Assembly (NCBI GenBank): GCA_014376575.1
Contig: JACMRF010000062.1
Location: 1-22,782, forward strand
DNA length: 22,782 nt
DNA from: Undibacterium sp.
GTDB lineage: Bacteria > Pseudomonadota > Gammaproteobacteria > Burkholderiales > Burkholderiaceae
Direction of reading: 5' to 3'
Below the pieces are notes generated by a model that was given only the letters and a program-made list of their open reading frames with translations, was not told where the DNA came from and searched no databases. Made by a program: the position numbers and the translations under genes. Shown one piece after another: positions 1 through 7,944 of this stretch. Position 1 is the stretch's first letter. Each line of letters starts with the position of its first letter.

Positions 1-1107
1 AAGCGGGAACTTTGGCCCTTCTGCGGCACGGGCAAAAATGAAGACCGCATCGGTATCTGCCACTTTGGCTCGTACCGCTGCGTCGATTTCAACTGATCCT
101 TCTACTTTCACCATGTCTGTCGTCTGAGTTGCTGTCGTCTGAGTTGCTGTCGTCTGAGTTGCTGTCGTCTGAGTTGCTGTCGTCTGAGCTGCCGTCGTCT
201 GAGCTGCCGTCGAAGGAGCGTTTGGTGCGACAGTTGCTGGTGTTGGTATTGTGCCTGGCTCACCCGCGAGACGTTGCGCTTCAGCGATGCTGCTCATGGT
301 TGAGCGTGCCGTTTCAGAATCGGGCGGTACCAGTAACAGAATTTTTTTCCATTGGGTGACCGCTGTCTGAAAATCGCGTTTATCAAATGCTGCACTACCC
401 GCCAAGGCAAGTGCTTTCACATTTTTAGGATCAACGATGAGCGCCTGCGCAATTATTTTCTCAGGCTGCCCTAATAAGCTTCTATTTTGTGCCATCGCCA
501 AGGCATCAGCATAGTCGGCCAACAGATCGGCATTATCTGGGATTAATCTCACCACATTTGCATAGGCAACTGCAGCCTCACGATATTTCCCCATTGTATG
601 GTAAGAGCGAGCCAGCATATTCCAGCCTTGCGCATCATCAGGTTTGCTCTTGAGGCTCTGCTCAAGCCCAGCAACCATCGCAATAATTTGTTCCTCAGTG
701 ACCTGATTTGCCGAGCCTTGCGTGCCCGCGGCTTTAGTTGGATCAAATACCCCTGGAGAACCCAGTAAAAAATAAAGTGCGATAGCAAGAATAGGGACAC
801 CCGCGCCCACTACTACTGCGGTCCAAGGTTTGTCCGATTGAATACTCTCGATCGCAGCAGCAGCTTGCACGTCTTCGGCCACGCGCCTCTCAAGCTCAAG
901 TTTTGCGCTTTGATAGGCGTCTGGATTGATCGTACTTGCCGCCAGATCGGCATCAAGCTCACGCATTTGATCCCGCAACACAGCTAAATTAATTTCATCA
1001 CGCAACACATGCTGGCTGAGGTCAATATCTTTACGTAATAACGGAGGCAGAACAAACATCAGCGCACCTGCCGTTAGCAGCGCGGCGACAATAAAAAATA
1101 CGCTCAT
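1..1107 (-). CDS. ccmI: Cytochrome c maturation protein CcmI (CycH), C-terminal end outside window
   Basis: CcmI is the membrane apocytochrome c chaperone of System I; it binds the C-terminal end of apocytochromes and delivers them to the CcmF/CcmH haem ligase. The reading frame is open from the ATG at 1107 to the left edge (369 codons visible, no stop). Residues 2-21 and about 95-114 are membrane segments with a basic, coiled-coil-like cytoplasmic loop between them. Residues about 135-290 form a periplasmic TPR-type region. Residues 301-330 are six pentapeptides of the type A(A/T)QTT. After them begins the C-terminal domain with the CycH-like stretch VFIFARAAEGP near the edge. The start overlaps the ccmH stop as ATGA (1104-1107), which supports translational coupling. 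Identity is firm from architecture and operon position. The repeat-bearing linker is unusual. The gene is incomplete here only because of the window edge. Confidence 0.93.
   Translation of the reverse strand, partial: MSVFFIVAALLTAGALMFVLPPLLRKDIDLSQHVLRDEINLAVLRDQMRELDADLAASTINPDAYQSAKLELERRVAEDVQAAAAIESIQSDKPWTAVVVGAGVPILAIALYFLLGSPGVFDPTKAAGTQGSANQVTEEQIIAMVAGLEQSLKSKPDDAQGWNMLARSYHTMGKYREAAVAYANVVRLIPDNADLLADYADALAMAQNRSLLGQPEKIIAQALIVDPKNVKALALAGSAAFDKRDFQTAVTQWKKILLLVPPDSETARSTMSSIAEAQRLAGEPGTIPTPATVAPNAPSTAAQTTAAQTTATQTTATQTTATQTTATQTTDMVKVEGSVEIDAAVRAKVADTDAVFIFARAAEGPKFPL
119..208. repeat. 15-bp tandem repeat, six units, in frame within ccmI
   Basis: On the plus strand four units read GTCGTCTGAGTTGCT exactly (119-178) and two variant units (179-208) end in GAGCTGCC. 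The period of 15 bp is a multiple of three, so each unit adds one pentapeptide (ATQTT or AAQTT) to the linker between the TPR region and the C-terminal domain of CcmI. Near-perfect identity among the four units suggests recent expansion by slippage. There are no spacers, so this is not a CRISPR array. Confidence 0.95.
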
Positions 1108-1571
1108 TTCGTTTCCTTGACGTCGGTGGTGTTGCGTAATAATTCGGCCGCTCGCTGCATGTCGGCTTCAGGTAGAACTTCTGGTTGCGGGCGATTTTTT
1201 AATTTCAAACCTAGCAATATGACACCGCCGATCAGCAACAAGAAAGGACCGAACCACAGCAACCATGTCGTGCTCTTGACCGGAGGCCGATACAGGACGA
1301 AATCGCCATATCGCTGCACCATATAGTCGCTCACTTCCTTATTACTTTTACCTTGCACCAGCATCTCGCGCACCTGATTTTTTAAATCGATTGCCAAGTC
1401 TGCATGCGAATCGGCGATCGTTTGATTTTGGCATACCAGACAACGCAATTCTTCTGAAATGGCCTGAACACGTTTTTCCAGTTCAGGATTGGCAGCTAGA
1501 GTAGCCACGTCATTTGCATGGGCAAATGCAGCCAACAAGACGAGGACACAAGCTAAAATAAATTTATGCAC
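1104..1571 (-). CDS. ccmH: Cytochrome c maturation protein CcmH, thiol-disulfide component of haem lyase
   Basis: CcmH is a membrane-anchored periplasmic oxidoreductase that reduces apocytochrome CXXCH cysteines and works with CcmF and CcmI in haem ligation. The 155-residue protein has a signal peptide (residues 1-19, ending AHA), the family motif LRCLVCQNQ with C44 and C47, and the conserved run that follows (DLAIDLKNQVREML, then YGDFVLYRPP). One membrane helix lies at about 101-122, followed by a short cytoplasmic tail. This is the short CcmH form found when ccmI is a separate gene, as in many alpha- and betaproteobacteria. The start overlaps the end of ccmG by 8 bases and the stop overlaps the ccmI start by 4, so it is translated within the operon. 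Confidence 0.96.
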   Translation of the reverse strand: MHKFILACVLVLLAAFAHANDVATLAANPELEKRVQAISEELRCLVCQNQTIADSHADLAIDLKNQVREMLVQGKSNKEVSDYMVQRYGDFVLYRPPVKSTTWLLWFGPFLLLIGGVILLGLKLKNRPQPEVLPEADMQRAAELLRNTTDVKETK

Positions 1572-2091
1572 GGTTCAACTCTTTAATCAAAGGTAAAAGT
1601 TTTTCTGCAATCACTTCAGGAGTGACCGGACCCACGTGTTTGAGCCGGATGACGCCTTTTTTATCGATAAGGAAAGTTTCGGGAACACCATAAACACCAT
1701 AGTCAATGCCAACTCGACCACTCCCGTCAAATGCCGATAATTGGTAGGGGTTGCCAAACTGTCGTAGCCAACCAAGGCCTTCTTCGCGCTTATCTTTGTA
1801 ATTGAGGCCGATAATTGGCACCACGCCTTGTCTAGAAAAATCCATCAACACAGGGTGCTCTTGCCGACAAGATACGCACCAGGACGCCCACACATTTAAC
1901 AACCAGACCTTACCCAGCATATCCTGTGGAGATATTGCTTTATTGGGTTCACTCAACTGCGTTAACGTAAATGTAGGGGCGGGCTTGCCAATAAAAGGGG
2001 ATGGTATTTCACGAGGATTTAATCGCAAACCCACCCCTAAAAACAGGAGCAACGCCATAAAAATGGCAAGCGGCAAAAGGAAGCGTTTCAT
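1564..2091 (-). CDS. ccmG: Periplasmic thioredoxin-like protein CcmG (DsbE)
   Basis: CcmG passes reducing equivalents from DsbD-type proteins to CcmH or directly to apocytochrome c in the periplasm. The 175-residue protein has an N-terminal membrane anchor (about residues 4-22) and a thioredoxin fold. The active site is WCVSC (C72, C75); P137 in the GVPETF motif is the cis-proline loop typical of CcmG. The central NVWASW strand is also diagnostic. The ATG at 2091 lies three bases after the ccmF stop, so no independent promoter is expected. Length matches the family. The downstream end overlaps ccmH by 8 bases. Confidence 0.96.
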   Translation of the reverse strand: MKRFLLPLAIFMALLLFLGVGLRLNPREIPSPFIGKPAPTFTLTQLSEPNKAISPQDMLGKVWLLNVWASWCVSCRQEHPVLMDFSRQGVVPIIGLNYKDKREEGLGWLRQFGNPYQLSAFDGSGRVGIDYGVYGVPETFLIDKKGVIRLKHVGPVTPEVIAEKLLPLIKELNRA

Positions 2092-2094
2092 GAT

Positions 2095-4089
2095 CTAACT
2101 CGTCACCTTGTTGGGATCAACCCTGACAATCTGTGGCGCGAGCTGAGTTTGTTTATGTGACCTGATTCTGTAACGACGATCTGATGCAGCCAAGAAACCA
2201 CCTAGGGCAATCATCAAACAACCGCTCCAGATCCAGCTCACGAACGGCTTATGCTGGACCCTTACTACCCAAACGTTTTGGGCCGTCTCTTCACCAAGAG
2301 AGACATACAAATCACGCGTAAAACCGCGATCAATGGCAGCCTCCGTCATCGGCATTTGCTGCACGGTATATAAGCGTTTCTCCGGCATCATGGTCGCGAT
2401 TTTTTCATTCCCGCGGGTAACCTCAAAAGTGCCTTGTGTCGCCATATAATTGGGGCCCTTGATTTCTTTCAAATCAATGAAACGGAAAGTGTAATCACCG
2501 GCACTAGTAGATTCGCCCACACGCATGCTGACGTCATTGGCGGTCTCCGTACCCTTAACGAGCGTGACGCCCACAACAAAGACTGCGATCCCGGCATGCG
2601 CCGCCAACATGCCCCAATAACTGCGTGGCTGACTACTAATCCGTTTCCACAAAGAGGTGCCTTGCGGTGCATGTCGCAAACGTTCAATCATGTGCGAAGC
2701 GCTCGCCAAGAGTATCCAGACCGCGATTGTGATACCCGCCACCACCATCACGGATGAGACAAATAACAAAGCGGCAGCGAATGCAAACACGGCTGCACCA
2801 AGCGCAACCCAGCGCAAACGATGCAGCACTTCTTTCACACTGGCCTCTTTCCAGCGAACAAACGGTCCGACTGCAAGTAGCACAAGAATGGGAATCATCA
2901 AGGGCACGAAGACCGCCTCAAAATACGGCGGACCGACAGAAATTTTCCCTAAATTAAGGGCATCGAGAAACAGGGGATACAAAGTACCTAACAAGACTGT
3001 TCCTGCCGCAGCGAGGAACAACACGTTATTGATCAATAACGTCGATTCGCGCGAAAACAGGCTGAATTTTCCACCAAGGCCAACCTTCGGTGCCCGCCAT
3101 GCATAGAGCGTGAGAGAGCCACCAATGACAATAGCGAGAAAGATCAGGATAAACAATCCGCGTCGCGGATCGGTCGCAAACGCATGCACTGAAGTCAATA
3201 CGCCAGAGCGAACCAGGAAGGTGCCAAGTAACGACAGCGAGAACGCTATGATCGCCAGAAGTACGGTCCAGTTTTTGAAACTGCCGCGTTTTTCTGTCAC
3301 CGCCAGAGAGTGAATCAGGGCAGTTCCGACCAGCCATGGCATGAAGGATGCATTTTCAACCGCATCCCAAAACCACCAACCGCCCCAGCCTAATTCGTAG
3401 TATGCCCAATAACTACCCATGAAAATACCCAGTGTAAGGAACATCCAGGCAACCAGCGTCCACGGCCTTGACCAGCGCGCCCATGCAGCATCGAGTTCTC
3501 CCCCCATCAAGGCAGCTATCGCAAATGAAAATGCCACCGAAAAGCCGACGTAGCCCATATACAACATTGGTGGGTGAACAATCATGCCGAAATCCTGTAA
3601 CAAGGGATTTAAGTCTCGACCATCAATGGGAGCGGGTATCAAGCGATCGAACGGATTCGACGTAAATAACATAAAGCATAAGAACCCAACGCTAATCAAG
3701 CCCATCACGCCTAACACACGTGCAACTGTTTTTTCGGGCAATTGGCTACTCAGGCGAGAAACTGCAAAAGTCCAAAGTACCAACATCTCGCTCCACAAAA
3801 GCAATGAACCTTCGTGGCCACCCCAAGTACCGGCAACACGGTAATAAACGGGCAGCATGGAATTCGAATTAGAGGCAACATAAGCGACTGAAAAATCGTT
3901 ATTCACAAACGAAAAAACCAGACAAATGAATGCGATTGTCACAAAAAAGCATTGCCCCGCCGAGGCCGGGCGAGCAAGCGCCATCCAGCGCTGATTGTCG
4001 CGGAACGATCCGATAACGGGCAAAAAACCTTGCAGAAGCGCCAAAGATAGCGCCAACATCAATGAGAAGTTTCCAATTTCCGGGATCAT
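2095..4089 (-). CDS. ccmF: Haem lyase subunit CcmF
   Basis: CcmF is the large polytopic membrane protein that accepts haem from holo-CcmE and, with CcmH and CcmI, attaches it to apocytochrome c. At 664 residues it has the usual length. The WWD signature ([16 protein letters not shown]) lies at residues 234-249. Histidines at the expected family positions are visible: H172 (in VHPP), H260, H302 (in SVHAF) and H498 (in AAHAG); these correspond to the two P-His and two TM-His haem ligands known from E. coli CcmF. Many membrane helices span the protein, with a periplasmic segment near 515-620 before a last helix. Start and stop interlock with neighbours: an ATGA overlap with ccmE (4086-4089) and a 3-base gap to ccmG. 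Confidence 0.97.
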   Translation of the reverse strand: MIPEIGNFSLMLALSLALLQGFLPVIGSFRDNQRWMALARPASAGQCFFVTIAFICLVFSFVNNDFSVAYVASNSNSMLPVYYRVAGTWGGHEGSLLLWSEMLVLWTFAVSRLSSQLPEKTVARVLGVMGLISVGFLCFMLFTSNPFDRLIPAPIDGRDLNPLLQDFGMIVHPPMLYMGYVGFSVAFSFAIAALMGGELDAAWARWSRPWTLVAWMFLTLGIFMGSYWAYYELGWGGWWFWDAVENASFMPWLVGTALIHSLAVTEKRGSFKNWTVLLAIIAFSLSLLGTFLVRSGVLTSVHAFATDPRRGLFILIFLAIVIGGSLTLYAWRAPKVGLGGKFSLFSRESTLLINNVLFLAAAGTVLLGTLYPLFLDALNLGKISVGPPYFEAVFVPLMIPILVLLAVGPFVRWKEASVKEVLHRLRWVALGAAVFAFAAALLFVSSVMVVAGITIAVWILLASASHMIERLRHAPQGTSLWKRISSQPRSYWGMLAAHAGIAVFVVGVTLVKGTETANDVSMRVGESTSAGDYTFRFIDLKEIKGPNYMATQGTFEVTRGNEKIATMMPEKRLYTVQQMPMTEAAIDRGFTRDLYVSLGEETAQNVWVVRVQHKPFVSWIWSGCLMIALGGFLAASDRRYRIRSHKQTQLAPQIVRVDPNKVTS

Positions 4090-4571
4090 TTTATTACCTT
4101 GGTTTGATTGCTGTCGGTCGGCATGGTAATACCCTTGGCTTTGTTCGCCTCTTGACCTTTTTTTAGCGCATAAGCGGCGTCAGGAGGCATGTAGTTCTCA
4201 TCATGTTTGGCCAGAACCTCATCGGCAATAAACAAGCTGTCGCTGCCAAGCTTACCTTGTGCAACCACGCCCTTACCCTCTTTAAAAAGATCGGGCAGTA
4301 TGCCTTTGTAATTGACTCGAATATGTTGGGCAGTATCAGTGACCATAAAACTGACTGTCACGCCATCAGGCTGACGCTGAACACTACCGATCTCAACCAT
4401 ACCGCCCATTCGGAAGCTACGTCCATGCGGTGCTTCGCCAGCGAGGATTTGCGTAGGCGTAAAGAAGAACACCAGGTTTTTTTGAAAAGCCGACAAAACC
4501 AGCCATGCTGCCACACCCAATATCGCTAGCGCGGCGACGATTAATATCAAACGTTTATGTCGTGGTTTCAT
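4086..4571 (-). CDS. ccmE: Haem chaperone CcmE
   Basis: CcmE covalently binds haem in the periplasm and carries it from CcmC to CcmF. The ATG at 4571 is chosen because a strong ribosome site GAGG (4580-4577) sits five bases upstream and the resulting N-terminus MKPRHKRL is the typical CcmE start; an upstream in-frame ATG at 4610 would add 13 atypical residues lying inside ccmD. The 161-residue protein has a basic start, one membrane anchor (about 8-28), an OB-fold beta domain, and the haem-attachment motif KHDENYMPP with H123 and Y127. The C-terminal tail is polar and flexible. Its A of ATG is shared with the TAA of ccmD (TAATG), and it overlaps ccmF by four bases. Confidence 0.96.
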   Translation of the reverse strand: MKPRHKRLILIVAALAILGVAAWLVLSAFQKNLVFFFTPTQILAGEAPHGRSFRMGGMVEIGSVQRQPDGVTVSFMVTDTAQHIRVNYKGILPDLFKEGKGVVAQGKLGSDSLFIADEVLAKHDENYMPPDAAYALKKGQEANKAKGITMPTDSNQTKVIK

Positions 4572-4741
4572 TATTTCCTCGTTGTCCGGACATTGTTTAA
4601 CTGTGCCCATATCGATTTATAGCGATAATTTAACGCCACCACTTCAGCTGCCATGCCCACAAATACCACGGCAACTGAGCCCCATACATAAAGTGCATAG
4701 CCGCCCATCGCAAAAAAATCATGCCAGTTTTGCCAAATCAT
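4571..4741 (-). CDS. ccmD: Small membrane protein CcmD
   Basis: This 56-residue protein was found by translating the gap between ccmC and ccmE. It starts [20 protein letters not shown], continues with a single hydrophobic helix (about residues 13-36), and ends in a positively charged tail with NYRYK and RTTRK. The [12 protein letters not shown] stretch with a following tyrosine-basic tail is characteristic of CcmD, which releases holo-CcmE from the CcmABC complex. The start overlaps the ccmC stop as ATGA (4738-4741) and the TAA shares one base with the ccmE ATG. Position and sequence make the call secure despite the small size. Confidence 0.93.
   Translation of the reverse strand: MIWQNWHDFFAMGGYALYVWGSVAVVFVGMAAEVVALNYRYKSIWAQLNNVRTTRK
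4577..4580 (-). promoter_or_regulatory. Ribosome binding site that sets the ccmE start
   Basis: The minus strand reads GAGGAAATA directly before the ATG at 4571. The spacing of five bases fits a strong Shine-Dalgarno site and favours this start over the upstream ATG at 4610. Confidence 0.7.
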
Positions 4742-5520
4742 GTTTTGCTCCCCACCACTTCTTTAACCCAATCGGTATGTCTTTCGCGCTCCAACACAAT
4801 GCAACGTAAGCGCAGCAGCGTGATGGCAATGGTATAGGCCCAAAAAGCGAGTGCCATGATTAACATGCCCAATAACATAATCTTCGCCATCGTCGGCGCG
4901 CTCGTCATGTTGATTGACGAACCCTGATGCAGAGTATTCCACCACTGTACGGAAAAATAAATCACTGGAACGTTCACCACGCCAACCAGAGCCAAGACAG
5001 CGCCAGCTTTGTCGGCACGGCGCGGCTCATCGATAGACGCTTGTAGCGCCATAAATCCAACATAAAGAAATAACAGAATCAGTTCAGACGTCAAGCGCGC
5101 ATCCCACACCCACCATGCGCCCCAAGTTGGCTTACCCCAAAGAGCACCAGTCCATAAAGCAAGGAAGGTAAACATCGCGCCGGTAGGAGCCAGGGCGCTC
5201 GCCATCATGGATGATAGCCGCGTGTTAAAGGCAAGACCCAAGGCCGCCCAAAACGCCATCACGAGGTAGATCAACATCGACATCCAGGCGGCAGGCACGT
5301 GTAAAAAAATAATCCGGTAGGCGTCGCCTTGCTGAAAATCAGTTGGGGCGACAAAATACCCAATGTAAAAAGCGATGATGCCAAGAATGACCGCCATTGC
5401 TGCAAACCAAGGAATTAACTTCCCTGCAATAGGAAAAAAAGTTTGCGGCGAGGAGTATTTAAACCAGTGAATCCGGCCAGATTCGCGAGCATCTGCGCTA
5501 ACACCCTTGAAAATCGACAT
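4738..5520 (-). CDS. ccmC: Haem exporter/transfer protein CcmC
   Basis: CcmC is the polytopic membrane protein that presents haem to CcmE. With the ATG at 5520 the protein is 260 residues; a TTG at 5529 would add three. The AGGGAG site (5537-5532) is 11 bases from the ATG but only two from the TTG, so the ATG is favoured, though the spacing is long. Six membrane helices can be traced. The WWD motif (WGAWWVWDARLTSE) lies near residues 133-146. The two haem-ligand histidines are in FLHVPAAW (about H74) and TLHQGSS (about H198). The stop overlaps ccmD. The gene is separated from ccmB by about 200 bases, unlike all other joints in this operon, so it may have its own transcriptional input. Confidence 0.95.
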   Translation of the reverse strand: MSIFKGVSADARESGRIHWFKYSSPQTFFPIAGKLIPWFAAMAVILGIIAFYIGYFVAPTDFQQGDAYRIIFLHVPAAWMSMLIYLVMAFWAALGLAFNTRLSSMMASALAPTGAMFTFLALWTGALWGKPTWGAWWVWDARLTSELILLFLYVGFMALQASIDEPRRADKAGAVLALVGVVNVPVIYFSVQWWNTLHQGSSINMTSAPTMAKIMLLGMLIMALAFWAYTIAITLLRLRCIVLERERHTDWVKEVVGSKT

Positions 5521-5640
5521 CTTTGACAATACTCCCTAAAAATTAAATTGAGCGTGGGTAGCCAGCTTGCTAAAATTTAGCTCTCATCGCATTCGATTTT
5601 TTTGAGCTTAAGAATTACTTAAATAAGCAATAAACAAAAA

Positions 5641-5676
5641 ATATTCAAAAAAATATTCAAAAAAATATTCAAAAAA
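5641..5676. repeat. 12-bp A-rich tandem repeat between ccmB and ccmC
   Basis: Three direct copies of a 12-bp unit (ATATTCAAAAAA on the plus strand, starting at 5641, 5653 and 5665) lie in the 207-base gap between the ccmC start and the ccmB stop. On the transcribed strand this gives repeated U-rich tracts just after ccmB. No canonical hairpin sits directly before the T run, although a weak GCATC/GATGC pair flanks the region downstream of the ccmB stop. Confidence 0.85.
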
Positions 5677-5727
5677 AACAAGCTCAACAAGGCATCAGGA
5701 TGGTGCGAAGAGGATGCAATAATCTTA

Positions 5728-6396
5728 TCACTCAATCGAAATACGCAGCGCTGCGGCGGTCGCCCAAGGGGCCAATGCCGCAGCTCCTGCCAGCACGCCA
5801 CCTAACAACATTAAATGCGCGGCGCTGCCGAGACCGCTAGCCTCTGCCCCGACCGCGCCAGCACCAAAAATCAAAACCGGAATATAAAGCGGCAGCACCA
5901 ATAGTGACACCAGGACACCACCGCCACGAACACCGAGCGTCAATGCAGCGCCAATCGCACCGATCAAACTTAGCACCGGCGTCCCAATCAGCAAACTATA
6001 AAACAGAACGACAACTGAATCGACTGGCAGATCAAACTGCAATGCCAGTATCGGTGCCAACAGCACCAAAGGTAAGCCTGCCACCAGCCAGTGTGCGATC
6101 ACTTTCCCGATCACGATAAGCGTCAGCGGTTCTGGCGACAACAGCATTTGCTCCAAGGTACCATCGGCATAATCAAGCGAGAACAAACGCCCCAGCGCCA
6201 ACATCGATGCCAACAATGCTGCAACCCAGAGTATTCCAGGTGCTATCGTACGCAGCAGCGCGGTCTCAGGCCCAACGCCCAATGGGAATAAGGTCACGAC
6301 AATGATGAAAAAAAACACTGTTGTCAGCACATCGGAGCGACGTCGAAACGCTAGCAACAGATCGCGTCGAATGACGCACAGTAAGGCGCTCAGCAT
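5728..6396 (-). CDS. ccmB: Haem ABC transporter permease CcmB
   Basis: CcmB is the membrane subunit of the CcmAB ATPase complex that drives release of haem-loaded CcmE from CcmC. The 222-residue protein begins with the family-typical cytoplasmic stretch IRRDLLLAFRRRSDVL, followed by six hydrophobic segments. The conserved loop SLDYADGTLEQMLLSP and the later GTPVLSLIGAIGAALTLG and LVLPLYIPVLIFGAGA stretches are CcmB hallmarks. The start overlaps the ccmA stop by seven bases (6390-6396). The stop is followed by the unusually long A/T-rich gap before ccmC. Confidence 0.96.
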   Translation of the reverse strand: MLSALLCVIRRDLLLAFRRRSDVLTTVFFFIIVVTLFPLGVGPETALLRTIAPGILWVAALLASMLALGRLFSLDYADGTLEQMLLSPEPLTLIVIGKVIAHWLVAGLPLVLLAPILALQFDLPVDSVVVLFYSLLIGTPVLSLIGAIGAALTLGVRGGGVLVSLLVLPLYIPVLIFGAGAVGAEASGLGSAAHLMLLGGVLAGAAALAPWATAAALRISIE

Positions 6397-7025
6397 GTCG
6401 CATCCTGGCTGAGATCAAGCGTCAACATGTGGCGCGGATTGAGTTTAATGTCCTGGTGCGTGGTGTAAATGACCATGCCGCCATTGTTCAAATGCTGATC
6501 CAAGGTGCGGCACAAGTGAATGACAGTTTTTTGATCAAGCGCAGTAAATGGCTCATCGAGTATCCAAAGAGGGGTCGCCATGCCAAATTGCAAACGCGCC
6601 AGCGCTACCCGTTTGCGCTGGCCCTGCGATAGCGCTCTGGTAGGCAAATCGGCAGCTTGGGTTAAGCCTAGATGCTCCAGCGCTTGATAGGCTTCGTCAC
6701 GACTAATCGGCCGGCCGGCCAAGATAGAAGCGATGACAACATTTTCCCACGCAAGCAGATCGTCTTTCACGCCACTTGCATGGCCTAGATAGATAAGCTG
6801 AGCAGCAAATGCTTCCCTCACCTTCGTTATATGAGTGCCACTCCATCGCACTTCCCCCTCTGATGGTGATGACAAACCGCATAACATACGCAATAAACTA
6901 GTTTTACCACTGCCGTTAGTACCTTCGACGCGCATGGCATCGCCCGCGCTGATAACAAAATTGATTTTATTAAATAGCTGCCGCTCACCGCGTGTACAAG
7001 CTAACTGATACGCCTGCAAAGTCAT
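6390..7025 (-). CDS. ccmA: Haem export ABC ATPase CcmA
   Basis: CcmA is the cytoplasmic ATPase of the CcmABCD complex. The ATG at 7025 is preferred over an in-frame start at 7139 because GGAGG (7035-7031) lies five bases upstream and the 211-residue product matches the family length; the 38 extra residues of the long form have no ABC character. Walker A is GTNGSGKT (35-42), the signature is LSQGQ (132-136), Walker B with the D-loop is LWILDEPFTALD (153-164), and the switch histidine is in TTH (188-190). It is the first gene of the ccm operon and overlaps ccmB by seven bases. A sigma70-like promoter lies upstream at 7151-7179. Confidence 0.96.
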   Translation of the reverse strand: MTLQAYQLACTRGERQLFNKINFVISAGDAMRVEGTNGSGKTSLLRMLCGLSSPSEGEVRWSGTHITKVREAFAAQLIYLGHASGVKDDLLAWENVVIASILAGRPISRDEAYQALEHLGLTQAADLPTRALSQGQRKRVALARLQFGMATPLWILDEPFTALDQKTVIHLCRTLDQHLNNGGMVIYTTHQDIKLNPRHMLTLDLSQDATC

Positions 7026-7030
7026 ACGTT

Positions 7031-7035
7031 CCTCC
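7031..7035 (-). promoter_or_regulatory. Ribosome binding site that sets the ccmA start
   Basis: The minus strand reads GGAGGAACGT immediately before the ATG at 7025. This is a near-perfect Shine-Dalgarno sequence with five-base spacing. Confidence 0.75.
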
Positions 7036-7150
7036 AAGTGCCAAGATGGTACAACAAGATCATTACAGAAAGACGGTAATTGAGGCGCCAAAACAGTCCT
7101 GTTGACGTGGCGCAAAGGACGACAATTCGTGAATGCCAACTGAGCAAATA

Positions 7151-7179
7151 CGTATAAATAGGCCTTCAGTTGATATCAA
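7151..7179 (-). promoter_or_regulatory. Candidate sigma70 promoter for the ccm operon
   Basis: On the minus strand TTGATA (7179-7174, 5/6 to TTGACA) is followed after exactly 17 bases by TATACG (7156-7151, 4/6 to TATAAT). Transcription would begin near 7144, giving a leader of about 120 bases before ccmA. It is a motif match only. Two AAGCTT hexamers separated by GCA (7178-7192) touch the upstream edge, and a six-base inverted repeat (ATCGTT/AACGAT, 7211-7228) lies further upstream. Either could bind a regulator, but there is no direct evidence. Confidence 0.45.
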
Positions 7180-7261
7180 GCTTGCAAAGCTTAATCGAGA
7201 AAGTAGGAAAATCGTTGATACAAACGATAGGCAGGTTCAACAAACAATTTTGCATAAAAAA

Positions 7262-7289
7262 TTAAGTTTTTAAGAAAATTTACCGTTAA
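7262..7289 (+). promoter_or_regulatory. Candidate sigma28 (FliA) promoter for flaG
   Basis: TTAAGTTT (7262-7269) matches the FliA -35 consensus TAAAGTTT at 7 of 8 positions. ACCGTTAA (7282-7289) matches the -10 consensus GCCGATAA at 6 of 8. The spacer is 12 bases where the E. coli consensus is 11. A start near 7296 would give a leader of about 36 bases. The match is plausible because flaG-type genes are commonly late flagellar genes, but the region is A/T rich and chance matches are possible. Confidence 0.45.
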
Positions 7290-7331
7290 TTACATTGTCT
7301 ATTAATTTATTCACATTTACTGGGGGATGAT

Positions 7332-7697
7332 ATGAATGTCAACCAAACAACAGGTAGCACGATGAATAGTGCCACCATTGAATCTCGATCGAATATAAAA
7401 GGTCCGCAAAAACTGGATTTAGCAGTGCCGATTGAAGCGATCGCAAAACAGATAACCAAAGGACAAATGGAGGTTAGCCCTGCGGCGTTGAAAGATTCTG
7501 TCGATGAAATAAATCGTTTTATCAATGCCAGCAACGGAATCAATTTACATATCGATCATGACTCTGGCAAGGTGGTCGTTCAAATCGTGGATAAAGAAAC
7601 TAACGTCGTCTTGCGCCAAATTCCTTCCGCTGAAGTGTTGTCAATGGTCAAAGATTTTGATGGTAAAAAGGGCTTATTAGTGAAAGACCAAGCATAA
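7332..7697 (+). CDS. flaG: FlaG family flagellar protein
   Basis: This 121-residue protein has a low-complexity polar N-terminus (residues 1-25) and the FlaG domain at about 50-118. Recognisable features are the amphipathic helix LKDSVDEINRFINASN, the beta segment LHIDHDSGKVVVQIVDKET, and the signature VLRQIPSAEVL near residues 93-103. In other bacteria FlaG proteins lie beside flagellin and FliD genes and influence filament length; their exact action is not settled. Here the gene stands alone between the ccm operon and a metabolic locus, with no flagellin or fliD in view. The ATG is preceded by GGGGGA at a usable distance. A second in-frame ATG lies at 7362. Confidence 0.88.
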   Translation: MNVNQTTGSTMNSATIESRSNIKGPQKLDLAVPIEAIAKQITKGQMEVSPAALKDSVDEINRFINASNGINLHIDHDSGKVVVQIVDKETNVVLRQIPSAEVLSMVKDFDGKKGLLVKDQA

Positions 7698-7736
7698 ATT
7701 TGATCGTTGCTTGCACACTTGTTTGCGTTTATATCC

Positions 7737-7889
7737 TTGACGCGCCAGCTCAAGGTTGCCATATTTCCATGATCAGCAATGACCTACTTGCCCCATGGCT
7801 GCTTCAGTAGCAACAGACATCGGTCGCTTCAATAAAGCCACAAAATATATTCTATTCTTTGCTTAAACATTTCCAGTCTCATAGATAAT
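7737..7889 (+). promoter_or_regulatory. Candidate promoters upstream of the decarboxylase locus
   Basis: Two weak sigma70-like matches occur in the 247-base gap after flaG. One is TTGACG (7737-7742), 17 bases, CATATT (7760-7765), which would give a leader near 175 bases. The other is TTGCTT (7859-7864), 19 bases, GATAAT (7884-7889), giving a leader near 50 bases. Neither is strong, and I see no clear terminator for flaG in the gap. Confidence 0.25.
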
Positions 7890-7930
7890 AAGAAGCGATA
7901 AAAAGCAACAAGACGCACATTAAAATCTAT

Positions 7931-7936
7931 AGGTGG
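7931..7936 (+). promoter_or_regulatory. Ribosome binding site that sets the decarboxylase start
   Basis: AGGTGG lies eight bases before the ATG at 7945. An in-frame GTG at 7933 would lie inside this site, so the ATG is the better start. Confidence 0.65.
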
Positions 7937-7944
7937 ACAAGAGA

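Larger units (their letters stand above)
7026..7331. other. Divergent intergenic region between ccmA and flaG
   Basis: This 306-base stretch holds no gene I can support. It contains the ccmA ribosome site and candidate promoter on the minus strand, and the sigma28-like promoter and ribosome site of flaG on the plus strand. The half next to flaG (about 7230-7320) is strongly A/T rich, as expected for a promoter region. Confidence 0.7.

Noticed and set aside
119..208. Direct repeats considered as a CRISPR array
   Set aside because: Units are contiguous with no spacers and are in frame within ccmI.
129..359. Plus-strand open frame with an LLSSE repeat
   Set aside because: It is the antisense reading of the 15-bp repeat inside ccmI; CcmI on the minus strand explains the region with a conserved domain architecture.
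549..800. Minus-strand 83-residue open frame
   Set aside because: It lies in a different frame of ccmI, which is well supported there by TPR and membrane segments.
2657..3106. 149-residue plus-strand frame inside ccmF
   Set aside because: It is antisense to a conserved membrane protein and has no recognisable domain or ribosome site.
5619..5801. Minus-strand frame with LNIF repeats
   Set aside because: It overlaps the ccmB 3' end in another frame and owes its repeats to the A-rich 12-bp array; no initiation signal.
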